From Zygnema cylindricum (taxonomy: Eukaryota; Streptophyta; Zygnematophyceae; Zygnematales; Zygnemataceae): a stretch of 64,000 bases of DNA. Below the pieces are notes generated by a model. The model searched no databases and was not told the origin of the DNA. It was given only the letters and a program-made list of their open reading frames with translations. The stretch lies in contig JBBHKE010002991.1 in assembly GCA_037447655.1 (NCBI GenBank), positions 118,625 through 182,624 of the forward strand. Direction: 5' to 3'. Of this stretch, positions 52,401-64,000 are shown piece after piece. The stretch's first letter is position 1. Every line of letters starts with the position of its first letter. Position numbers and translations under genes: made by a program.

Positions 52401-55400
52401 TTCGGAGTTTATTTTACCTCTTTTTGTGACTGTGAACAATAAACGTTGTTTGTTACAAATATCTTTGTTTGCGCAAACTCAAATTTGTGTAAAAAACATG
52501 GTTTATGATTATTTATAATTATTTTTGTGAGGTTTAACAATATAAAGTGTTTGTTACCACTATTGTTGTTAGCGCAAACGCAAACATGTGTTATAAACAT
52601 GATTCAGAGTTTATTTTACCTCTTTTTGTAACCGCGAACAATAAACATTGATTATTACAAATATATTTATTAGGGCAAACTCAAATTAGTGTTAGAAACA
52701 TTATTTAAGGTGTTTTTAAAATATTTTTGTGAGCATTAACAAAATAAAGTGTTTGTTACCACTATTGTTGTTAGCGCAAACGCAAACATGTGTTATAAAC
52801 ATGATTCAGAGTTTAATTTACCTCTTTTTGTGACCGCGAACAATAAACATTGTTTGTTACAAATATCTTTGTTAGCGCAAACTCAATTTTGTGTTAGAAA
52901 CATGGTTTAGGGTTTTTTTTAACTATTTTTGTGAGCGTTAACAATATAAAGAGTTTATTGCCACTATTGTTGTTAGCGCAAACACAAACTTGTGTTATAA
53001 ATAAGGTTCAGAGTTTATGTTACCTCTTTTTGTGACCGGGAACAATAAACGTTGTTTGTTACGAATATCTTTGTTAGTACAAACTCAAATTTTTGTTAGA
53101 AACATGGTTTAGGGCTTTTTTTAACTATTTTTGTGAGCGTTAACAATATATGAAGTTTTTTACCACTATCGTTAGTAGCGCAAACACAAACTAGTATTAT
53201 AAACATGGTTCGGAGTTTACTTTACCTCTTATTGTGACCGAGAACTTTAAACGTTGTTTGTTACAAATATCTTTGTTAGGCAAACTCAAATTTGTGTTAG
53301 AAACATGGTTTAGGGTTTTTTTTAACTATTTTTGTGAATGTTAACAATATTAAATTGTTTTTTACCAAATTGTTGTTAGCCCAAACACAAACTTGTGTTA
53401 TAAACATGGTTTCACAGTTAAATCACCTCTTTTTGTGACTGCGAACAATAAACGTTGTTTGTTACAAATATCTTTGTTAGCGCAAACTCAAATTTGTGTT
53501 AGAAACATGGTTTAGGGGTTTTATTAAACTATTTTTGTGAGGGTTCACAATATTAAGAGTTTTTTACCACTATTGTTGTTAGCGCAAGCACAAACTTGTG
53601 ATATAAACATGGTTCAGAGTTTATTTTACCCAAGTTCTGACCACGAACAATATACATTGTTTTTTACAAATATCTTTGTTAGCGCACACTCAAATTTGTG
53701 TTAGAAACATGGTTTAGGGTTTTTTTTAACTATTTTTCTGAGCGTTAACAATTTAAAGAGTTTTTTACCACTATTGTTGTTGGCACAAACACAAACTTGT
53801 GTTATAAACATGGTTCGGAGATCATTTTACCTCTTTTTGTGACCGCGAACAATAAACGTTGTTTGTTACAAATATCTTTGTTAGCGAAAACTCAAATTTT
53901 TGTTAGAAACATGGTTTAAGGTTTTTTTTATATATTTTTGTGAGCGTTAACAAAATAAAGTGTTTGTAACCACTATTGTTCTTAGCGCAGACTCAAACTT
54001 GTGTTATAAACATGGTTCGGAGTTTATTTTACCTCTTTTTGTGATCGCCAACAATAAACGTTGATTGTTACATATATCTTTGTTAACGCAAATTCAAATT
54101 TGGGTTAAAATTATGGTTTATGGTTTTTTTTAACTATTTTTGTGAGCGTTAACAATATATAGAGTTTATTAGCGCAAACACAAAGTTGTGTTATAAACAT
54201 GGTTCGAGGTTTATTTGACATTTTTTTTAAACCGCATTAATAAACCTTTTTTGTTACAAATATCTCCTTTAGTGCAAAATCAAATTTGTGAAAGAAACAT
54301 GGTTGAGGGTATTTTTATAAATATTTTTGTGAGCGTTAACAATATACAGTGTTTGTTACCACTATTGTTTTTAGCGCAAACACAATTTTGTGTTATAAAC
54401 ATGATTCGGAGTTTACTTTACCTCTTTTTGTGACCGCGAACAATAAACGTTGTTTGTTACAAATATCTTTGTTATGGAAAACTCAAATTTGTGTAAGGAA
54501 CATGTTTTATTGTTTTTTTTAACTATTTTTGTGAGCGTTAATAATATAAAGAGTTTTTTACCACTATTGTTGTTAGCGCAAACACAAACTTGTGTTATAT
54601 ACATGGTTCAGAGTTTATTTTACCTTTTTTTGTGACCGCAAACAATAAACACTGTTTGTTACAAATATCTTTGTTAGAACAAGCTCAAATTTGTGTTAAA
54701 AACATGGTTTAGGGTTTTTTTTAACTATATTTGTGAGAGTTAACAATATAAAGTGTTTGTAAGCACTATTGTTGTTAGCCCAAACATAAACTTGTGTTAT
54801 AAACATGGTTCATAGTTTATTTTACCTCTTTTTGTGACCGCGAACAATAAATGTTGTTTGTTCCAAATATCTTTGTTAGCGCAAACTCAAATTTGTGTTA
54901 GAAACATGGTTTAGGGTTTTTTTAACTATTTTTGTCAACAAAAACAATATAAAGAGTTTTTTACCACTATTGTTGTTAGCGCAAACACAAACTTGTGTTA
55001 TAAACATGGTTCGAGGTTTATTTTACCTCTTTTTATGACCGGGAACAACAATCTTTTTTTGTTACAAGTATCTTTGTTAGCGTAGACTAAAATTTGTGTT
55101 AGAAACATGGTTTAGGGTTTATTTTAACTATTTTTGTGAGCGTTAACAATATAAAGTGATTGTTACCAGCATTGTTGGTAGCGCAAACACAAACTTGTGT
55201 TATAAACATGATTCGAAGTTTATTTTTCCTCTTTTTGTGACAGTGAACAACAATCTTTTTTTGTTACAAATATCTTTGTTAGCGTAGACTCAAATTTGTG
55301 TTAGAAACATGGTTTAGGGTTTTTCTTAACTATTTTTGTGAGCGTTAACAATATAAAGAGTTTTTTACCACTATTGTTGTTAGCGCAAACACAAACTTAT

Positions 55401-58400
55401 GTTATAAACATGTTTCGAAGTTTATTTTACCTCTCTTTGTGATGCAAAGTATAAATGTTGTTTGTTACAAATATCTTTGTTAACGGAAACTCAAATTTGT
55501 GTTAGAAACATGGTTTAGGGTTTTTTTTAACTATTTTTGTGAGTGTTAACAATATATAGAGTTTTTTACCACTATTGTTGTTAGCGCAAACACGAACTTG
55601 TGTTATAAAAATGGTTCGAGGTTTATTTTACCTCTTTTTGTGACCGCGAACAATAATCAATTTTTTGTTCAAATATTATTGTTAGCGCAAACTCAAATTT
55701 GTGTTAGAAACATGGTTTAGGGTTTATTGTAACTATTTATGTGATTGTTAACAATATAAAGTGTTTGTTACCACTATTGTTGTTAGCGCAAACACAAGCT
55801 TGTGTTATAAATAGGGTTCCGAGTTTATTTTATCTCTTTTTGTGACCGTGAACAATATACAGAGTTTTTTACCACTATTGTTGTTACTCCAAACACAAAC
55901 TTGTGTTATAGACATGGTTTCAGATTTTATATTACATCTTTTTGTGACTGCAAACAATAAACGTTGTATGTTACAAATATATTTGTTAGCGCAAACTCAA
56001 ATATGTGTTAGAAACATGTTTTAAGGTTTTTTTTTAACTATTATTGTGAACGTTAATAATATAAAGAGTTTTTTACCACTATTGTTGTTAGCGCAAACAC
56101 AAACTTGTGTTATAAAAATGGTTCGAGGTTTATTTTACCTCTTTTTGTGACCGCGAACAATAATCTTTTATTGTTACAAATATCTTTGTTAACGCAAACT
56201 CAAATTTGGGTTAAAAACATGGTTTAGGTTTTATTGTAACTATTTATGTGAGCGTTAACAATATAAAGTGTTTGTTACCACTATTGTTGTTAGCGCAAAC
56301 ACAAGCTTGTGTTATAAACAGGGTTCCGAGTTTATTTTACCTCTTTTTGTGACCGCGAACAATAATCTTTTATTGTTACAAATATCTTTGTTAACGCAAA
56401 CTCAAATTTGGGTTAGAAACATGGTTTAGGGTTTATTGTAACTATTTTGTGAGCGTTAACAATATAAAGTATTTGTTACCACTATTGTTGTTAGCGCAAA
56501 CACAAACTTGTGTTATAAACATGATTTGGAGTTTATTTTACCTCTTTTTGTGATGCAAAGTATAAATTTTGTTTGTTACAAATATCTCTGTTAGCGCAAA
56601 ATCAAATTTTTGTTAGAAACATGTTTAGGGTTATTTTTAAAATATTTTTGTGAGGGTTAACAATATAAAGTGTTTGTTACCACTATTGTTGTTAGCGCAA
56701 ACACAAACTTGTGTTATAAACAAGGTTCGGATTTTATTTTACCAATTTTTTGTGACCGTATACAATAAACATTGTTTGTTACAAATATATTTGTAAGCGC
56801 AAACTCAAATTTGTGTTTAAAACATGGTTTAGGGTTTTTTTTAACTATATTTGTGAGTGTTAACAATATAAAGTGTTTGTTACCACTATTGTTGTTAGCG
56901 CAAAAAACAACTTGTGTTATAAACAAGGTTCAGAATTTATTTTACCAATTTTTTGTGACCGTAAACAATAAACATTGTTTGTTACAAATATATTTGTAAG
57001 CGCAAACTCAAATTTGTGTTAAAAACATGGTTTAAGGTTTTTTTTAACTTTATTTGTGATTGTTAACAATATGAAGAGTTTTTAACCACTATTGTTGTTA
57101 GCGCAAACACAAACTTGTGTTATAAACATGGTTCGAGGTTTATTTTACCTCTTTTTGTGACCGTGAAGAATAATCCCTTATTGTAACAAATATCTTTGTT
57201 AATGCAAACTCAAATTTGAGTTAGAAACATGGTTTAGGGTTTTTTTTTTAACTATTTTTGTGAGCGTTAACAACATAAAGTGTTTGTTACCACTATTGTT
57301 GTTAGCGCAAACACAAACTTGTGTTATAAATATGAGTCGCAGTTTATTTTACCTCTTTTTGTGATGCAAAGTATAAATGTTGTTTGTTACAAATATCTTT
57401 GTTAGTGCAAAATCAAATTTTTGTTAGAAACATGGTTTAGGGTTATTTTTAAAATGTTTTTTTGAGGGTTAACAATATAAAGTGTTTGTTACCACTATTG
57501 TTGTTAGCGCAAACACACACTTGTGTTATAAACAAGGTTCAAAATTTATTTTACCTCTTTTTGTGAGCGTAAACAATAAACATTGTTTGTTACAAATATC
57601 TTTGTAAGCGCAAACTCAAATTTGTGTTAGAAACATGGATTAGGGTTTTTTTTAACTATTTTTGTGAGCGTTAACAATATAAAGAGTTTTTTACAACTAT
57701 TGTTGTTAGCGCAAACACAAACTTGTGTTATAAACATGGTTCGAGGTTTATTTTACCTCGTTTTGTGATTGCTAACAATAAACGTTGTTTGTTACAAATA
57801 TCTTTGTTAGCGCAAACTCAAATTTGAGTTAGAAACGAGGTTTAGGGTTTCTTTTAACTATTTTTGTGAGCGTTAACAATATAAAGAGGTTTTTACCACT
57901 ATTGTTGTTAGCGCAAACACAAACTTCTGTTATAAACATGATTCGGAGTTTATTTTACCTCTTTTTGTGATGCAAAGTATAAATGTTGTTTGTTACAAAT
58001 ATTTTTGTTAGCGTAAAATCAAATTCTTGTTAGAAACATGGTTTAGGGTTATTTTTAAAATATTTTTGTGAGGGTTAACAATATAAAGTGTTTGTTACCA
58101 CTATTGTTGTTAGCGCAAACACAAACTTGTGTTATAAACAAGGTTCACAATTTATTTTACCTCTTTTTGTGACCGTAAACAATAAACATTGTTTTTTACA
58201 AATATCTTTGTAAGCGCAAACTCAAATTTGTGTTAGAAACATGGTTTAGGGTTTTTTTTAACTATATTTGTGAGTGTTAACAATATAAAGAGTTTTTTAC
58301 AACTATTTTTGTTAGCGCAAACACAAACTTGTGTTATAAACATGGTTCGAGGTTTATTTTACCTCTTTTTGTGACCGCGAACAATAATCCCTTATTGTTA

Positions 58401-58761
58401 CAAATATCTTTGTTAACGCAAACTCAAATTTGTGTTAAAAACATGGTTTACGGTTTATTGTAACTATTTTTGTGAACGTTAACAACATAAAGTGTTTGTT
58501 ACCACTATTTTTGTTAGCGCAAACACAAACTTGTGTTATAAATATAAGTCGCAGTTTATTTTAGCTCTTTTTAGGACCGCGAACAATAAACGTTGTTTTT
58601 TACAAATATTTTTGTTAGGGCAAACTCAAATTTGTGTTATGAACATGTTTTATGGTTTTTTTAACTTTTTTTGTGAGCGTTAACAATATAAATAGTTTAT
58701 TACCAATATTGTTGTTAGTGCAAACACAAACTTGTGTTATAAACATGGTTTCAGAATTTAT
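49487..58761 (+). repeat. Satellite B array, forward orientation (about 45 dimers)
   Basis: Units of about 201 bp made of two related halves. Half A has GTTAGCGCAAACTC and GGTTTAGGGTTT; half B has GTTAGCGCAAACAC, GTGACCGCGAACAATAAACG and ACAAATATCTTTG. A variant half B with GATGCAAAGTATAAATG recurs near 55441, 56552, 57361 and 57969. One LTR scrap interrupts it at about 51623-51828. Short repeat-borne frames are not genes. Confidence 0.95.
51623..51828 (+). repeat. F3 LTR fragment inside satellite B
   Basis: TGTTGTTTTGAAATGTTAG, then TTTCGTGCGTACGCG and related GTGCG repeats, match the first part of the F3 LTR at 48468-48700. The right edge is ambiguous because AACAACAAAG also occurs in the satellite. 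No target-site duplication is visible and about 85 bp of satellite are missing. Confidence 0.72.
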
Positions 58762-61700
58762 GTTCTAACACAAATTTGAGTTTTCCCTAACAAAGATATG
58801 TGTAACAAACAATGTTTATTGTTCCCGGTTATAAAAAGAGGTAAAATAAACTTCAAACCATATTTATAACACAAGTTTGTGTTTGCGCTAAAAACAATAG
58901 TGGTAACAAACACATTATATTGTTAACACTCTCAAAGATAGTTAAAAATAACCCTAAACCATGTTTCTAACACAAATTTGAGTTTGCGCTAACAAAGATA
59001 TTTGTAACAAACAATGTTTATTGTTCGCGGTCACAAAAAGAGGCAAAATAAACTTCGAACCATGTTTATAACACAAGTTTGTGTTTGCGCTAACAACAAT
59101 AGTGGCATCAAACACTTTATATTGTTAACGCTCACAAAAATAGTTAAAAAAAACCCTAAACCATGTTTCTAACACAAATTTGAGTTTGCACTAACAAAGA
59201 TATTTGAAACAAACAACGTTTATTGTTCGTGGTCACAGAAAGAGGTAAAATAAACTCTGAACCATGTTTATAACACAAGTTTATGTTTGCACTAACAACA
59301 ATAGTGTTAAAAAACTCTTTATATTGTTAACGCTCACAAAAACAGTTAAAAAAAATCCTAAACTATGTTCCTAACACAAATTTGAGTTTTCGCTAACAAA
59401 GATATTTGTAACAAACAATGTTTATTGTTCGCCGTCACAAAAAGAGGTAAAATAAACTCTGAACGATGTTTATATAACTAGTTTGTGTTTGCGCTAACAA
59501 CAATAGTGGTAACAAACTCTTTATATTGTTAACGCTCACAAAAATTGTTAAAAAAAACCCTAAACCATATTTCTAACACAAATTTGAAGTTGCCCTAACA
59601 AAGATATTTGTAACAAACAACGTTTACTGTTAGCGCTCAAAAAAACAAGTAAAATAAACTGTGAACCATGTTTATAACACAAGTTTGTGTTTGCGCTAAC
59701 AAATATATCCGTAACAAACAATGTTTATTGTTCACAGTCACAAAAAGAGGTAAAATAAACCTCGAAACATGTTTATAACACAAGTTTGTGTTTGCGCTAA
59801 CAACAATAGTGGTAAAAAACTCTTTATATTGTTAACGCTCACTAAAATAGTTAAATAAAACCCTAAACCTTGTTTTTAACACAAATTTGAGTTTGCACTA
59901 ACAAAGATATCTGTAACAAACACATTTATTGTTCTTGGTCACAAAAAGAGGTAAAATAAACTTCGAACCATGTTTATAACACAAGTTTGTGTTTGGGCTA
60001 ACAACAATAGTAGAAACAAACACTTTATATTGCTAACGCTCACAAAAATAGTAAAAAAAAAAACCCTAAACCATATTTCTAACACAAATTTGAGTTTGCG
60101 CTAACAAAGTTATTTGTAACATACAACGTTTATTGTTTGCAGTCGCAAAAAGAGGTAAAATAAACTCTGAAACCATGTTTATAAAACAAGTTTGTGTTTC
60201 CACTAACAACAATAGTGGTAAAAAACTTTTCATATTGTTAACGGTCAACAAAATAGTTAAAAACAACCCTAAACCATATTTCTAACACAAATTTGAGTTT
60301 GCCCTAACAAAGATATTTGTTACAAACAACCTTTATTGTTCGCATTCACAAAAACAGGTAAAATAAACTCTGGACCATATTTATAACACAAGTTTGTGTT
60401 TGCGCTAACAATAATTTTGGTAAAAAACTCTTCATATTGTTAACAGTCACAAAAATAGTTAAAAAAAACCCTAAACAATATTTTTAACACAAATTTGAGT
60501 TTGCGCTAAAAAAGAAATTTGTAACAAACAACGTTTATTATTCGCAGTCACAAAAAGAGGTAAAACAAACTCCAAACCATGAGTATACCACAAGTTTGTG
60601 TTTCCGCTAACAACAATAGTGGTAAAAAACTCATTATATTGTTAACGCTCACTAAAATAGTTAAAAAAAACCCTAAATTATGTTCTAAAACAAATTTGAG
60701 TTTTCCCTAACAAAGATATGCGTAACAAACAATATTTATTGTTCTCGGTCACAAAAAGAGGTAAAATAAACTTCGAACCATGTTTATAACACAAGTTTGT
60801 GTTTGCGCTAAAAACAATAGTGGTAACAAACACATTATACTGTTAACACTCACAAAAATAGTTAAAAAAAACCCTAAACCATGTTTCTAACACAAATTTG
60901 AGTTTGCGCTAACAAAGATATTTGTAACAAACAATGTTTATTGTTCGCGGTCACAAAAAGAGGTAAAATAAACTCGAAACCATGTTTATAAAACATGTTT
61001 GTGTTTGGGCTAACAACAATAGTGGTAACAAACTCTTTATATTGATAACGCTCACAAAAATATTGTAAAAAAAACCCTAAACCATATTTCTAACACAAAT
61101 TTGAGTTTTCCCTATCAAAGATATTTGTAACTAACGATGTTTATTGTTCGCAGTCACAAAAAGAGGTAAAATCAACTCCAACCATGTTTATAACACAAGT
61201 TTGTGTTTGCGCTAACAACAATAGTGGTAAATAACTCTTTATATTGTTCACGCTCAACAAAATAGTTAAAAAAAACCCAAAACCATGTTTCAATTACAAA
61301 CAGGAGTATGACCTAACAAAGATATTTGTTACAAACAACGTTTATTGTTTGCGGTCACAAAAAGAGGTAAAATATACTTTGAACCATGTTTGTTATACAA
61401 TTTTGTGTTTGCGCTAACAACAATAGTGGTAACAAACACTTTATATTGTTAACGCTCACAAAAATTGTTAAAAAAAATCCTAAACCATGTTCTTAACACA
61501 AATTTGAGTTTGGGCTAACAAAGATATTTGAAACAAAAAAGGATTATTGTTCGTGGTCACAAAAAGAGGTAAAATAAACCTCGAACCATGTTTATAACAC
61601 ATGTTTTTGTTTGCACTAACAACAATAGTGGTAAAAACTCTTTATATTGTTAACGTTCACAAAAATAGTTAAAAAAAAACCCTAAACCATGTTTCTAACA

Positions 61701-64000
61701 CAAATTTGAGTTTGTGCTAACAAAGATATTTGTAACAAACAACATTTATACTTTGCATCACATAAAGAGGTAAAATAAACTCCGAACCATGTTTAAAACA
61801 GAAGTTTTTGTTTACACTAACTACAATAGTGGTAAAAAACTCTTTATATTGTTAACGCTCAACAAAATAGTTAAAAAAAACCTGAAACCATGTTTCTATT
61901 ACAAACTGGAGTATGTCCTAACAAAGATATTTGTTACAAACAACGTTTATTGTTCGCGGTCACAAAAAGAGATAAAATAAACTCCGAACCATGTTTAAAA
62001 CACAAGTTTTTGTTTACGCTAACAACAATAGTGGTAAAAAACTCTTTATATTGTTAACGCTCACAAAAACAGTTAAAAAAAAACCCTAAACCATGTTTCT
62101 AACAAAAATTTGAGTTTGCGCTAACAAAGATATTTGTAACAAACAATGTTTATTGTTCGCGGTCACAAAAAGAGGTAAAATAAACTCTGAACCATGTTTA
62201 TAAAACAAGTTTGTGTTTGCTCTAACAACAATAGTGGTAACAAACTCTTTATATTGTTAACGCTCACAAATATAGTTTGACAAAACCCTAAACCATATTT
62301 CTAACACAAATTTGAGTTTGCGCTAACAAAGATATTTGTAACATACAACGTTTATTGTTCGCAATCACAAAAAGAGGTAAAATAAACTCTGAAACCATGT
62401 TTATAACATAAGTTTGTGTTTGCACTAACAACAATAGTGGTAAAAAACTCTTCATATTGTTAACGATCAACAAAATAGTTAAAAAAAACCCTAAACCATG
62501 TTTCTAACACAAACTGGAGTATGCCCTAACAAAGATATTTGTTACAAACAACGTTTATTGTTGGCAGTCACAAAAACAGGTAAAATAAACTCTGAACCAT
62601 GTTTATAACACAAGTTTGTGTTTGCGCTAACAACAACAGTGGCAAAAAACTCTTTATATTGTTAACGCTCACAAAAATATTTAAAAAAAAACCTAAACCA
62701 TGTTCCTAACACAAATTTGAGTTTGCGCTAACAAAGATATTTGTAACAAAAAAGGATTATTGTTCGCGGTCACAAAAAGAGGTAAAATAAACCCCGAACC
62801 ATGTTTATAACACAAGTTTGTGTTTGCCCTAACAACAATAGTGGTAAAAAACTCTTTATATTGTTAATGCTCACAAAAATAGTTAAAAAAAACCCTAAAC
62901 CATGTTTTTTACACATATTTGAGTTTGTGCTAACAAAGATATTTGTAACAAACATCATTTATACTTTGCATCACATAAAGAGGTAAAATAAACTCCGAAT
63001 CATGTTCATAAGATAAGTTTGTGTTTGGGCTAACAACATTAGTGGTAAAAATTTCTTTATATTGTCAACGCTCACAAAAATAGGTAAAATAAACCCTAAA
63101 CCATGTTTCTAACACAAATTTGAGTATACTCTAACAAAGATATTTGTAACAAAAAAGGATTATTGTTCGCGGTCACAAAAAGAGGTAAAATAAAACTCGA
63201 ACCATGTTTATAACACAAGTTTGTGTTTGCGCTAACAACAATAGTGGTAAAAAACTCTTTATATTGTTTTTGCTCACAAAAATAGTTAAAAAAAACCTTT
63301 AACCATGTTTCTAACAAAAATTTGAGTTTGCGCTTACAAAGATATTTGTAACAAACAATGTTTATTGTTCCAAGTCACAAAAAGAGGTAAAATAAACTCC
63401 AGCCATGTTTATAACACAAGTTTGTGTTTGCGCTAACAACAATAGTGGTAAAAAACTCTTTATATTGTTAACCCTCACAAAAATAGGTAAAAAAAACCCT
63501 AAACCATGTTTCTAACACAAATTTGAGTTATCCCTAACAAAGATATGTGTAACAACCAATATTTATTGTTCTCGGTCATAAAAAGAGGTAAAATAAACTT
63601 CGAACCATGTTTATAACACAAGTTTGTGTTTGCGCTAAGAACAATAGCGGTAACAAACACTTTATATTGTTAACGCTCACAAAAACAGTTAAAAAAAACC
63701 CTAAACCATGTTTCTAACACAAATTTGAGTTTGGGCTAACAAAGTTATTTGTAACAAAAAAGGATTATTGCTCGCGGTCACAAAAAGAGGTAAAATAAAC
63801 TTCGAACCATGTTTATAACACAAGTTTGTGTTTGCGCTAACAACAATAGTGGTAACAAACACATTATATTGTTAACGCTCACAAAAATAGTTAAAAATAA
63901 CCCTAAACCATGTTTCTAACACAAATTTGAGTTTGGGCTAACAAAGTTATTTGTAACAAAAAAAGATTATTGCTCGCGGTCACAAAAACGGTAAAATAAA
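58762..64000 (-). repeat. Satellite B array, reverse orientation, to window end
   Basis: The same dimer satellite in the opposite orientation (AACCCTAAACCATGTTTCTA, GCGCTAACAACAATAGTGG), about 26 dimers. Variant halves with ATACTTTGCATCACA occur near 61749 and 62953, and a variant with GGATTATTGTTCG near 61541, 62753, 63149, 63755 and 63967. The array continues past the window edge. Confidence 0.95.

Noticed and set aside
49740-58260. Interstitial telomere array
   Set aside because: Only one and a half telomere-like units occur per 201-bp dimer, at one fixed site. It is a telo-box within a satellite, not telomeric repeats.

Overview
This 64-kb window is repeat-dense nuclear DNA of a plant-type genome, with no recognisable host gene, rRNA gene, functional tRNA gene or CRISPR array. 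It consists of satellite DNA invaded by nested, mostly decayed Ty1/copia-type LTR retrotransposons. The plant assignment rests on two signs. A miniature element carries the classical plant primer-binding site TGGTATCAGAGC, which matches the 3' end of plant initiator tRNA-Met as I remember it. The main satellite carries the plant telo-box AAACCCTAA. I cannot narrow the lineage further; the setting looks like heterochromatin.

Layout. 1-1682: 40-bp satellite A. 1683-7161: copia element E1 (family F1, + strand). 7162-7307: satellite B remnant. 7308-12706: F1 element E2 (- strand), which lost its integrase core and is interrupted at 9427-10228 by a three-LTR, two-interior TRIM array whose LTRs contain a cloverleaf tRNA-like sequence. 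12707-13431: satellite B. 13432-18860: F1 element E3 (+). 18861-18965: inverted LTR scrap. 18966-25095: satellite B in the opposite orientation. 25096-38932: F1 element E4 (+), split by E5 (29294-35713, family F2, - strand, 1.04-kb LTRs, TSD atggg/atagg). Part of E4 plus the first 165 bp of the E5 LTR was later amplified into three tandem 1322-bp units (25491-29457). 38933-40484: E6, an internally deleted copy sharing an LTR with E4. 40485-46391: E7 (-), with an F2-like solo LTR (45112-46287) inside its own LTR. 46392-47266: E8 remnant (-). 47267-49486: F3, a gag-only element (+). 49487-58761: satellite B forward, with an F3 LTR scrap at about 51.7 kb. 58762-64000: satellite B inverted.

How it fits together. 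F1, F2 and apparently F3 share an unusual design. Their PBS corresponds to the anticodon-arm region of initiator tRNA-Met (half-tRNA priming, as known for Drosophila copia), and the gag start codon lies inside the 5' LTR. The reading frame crosses the LTR end in the same phase in all three families, so the PBS itself is translated as Gln-Val-Met-Gly-Pro. In F2 the pol frame also ends inside the 3' LTR. No copy in the window is coding-competent.

Satellite B is a dimeric higher-order repeat: two halves of about 100 bp, about 80% identical by a hand alignment, in a unit of about 201 bp. It changes orientation at least twice. Boundaries were read by eye and may be off by a few bases; no alignment, database search or fold was run.
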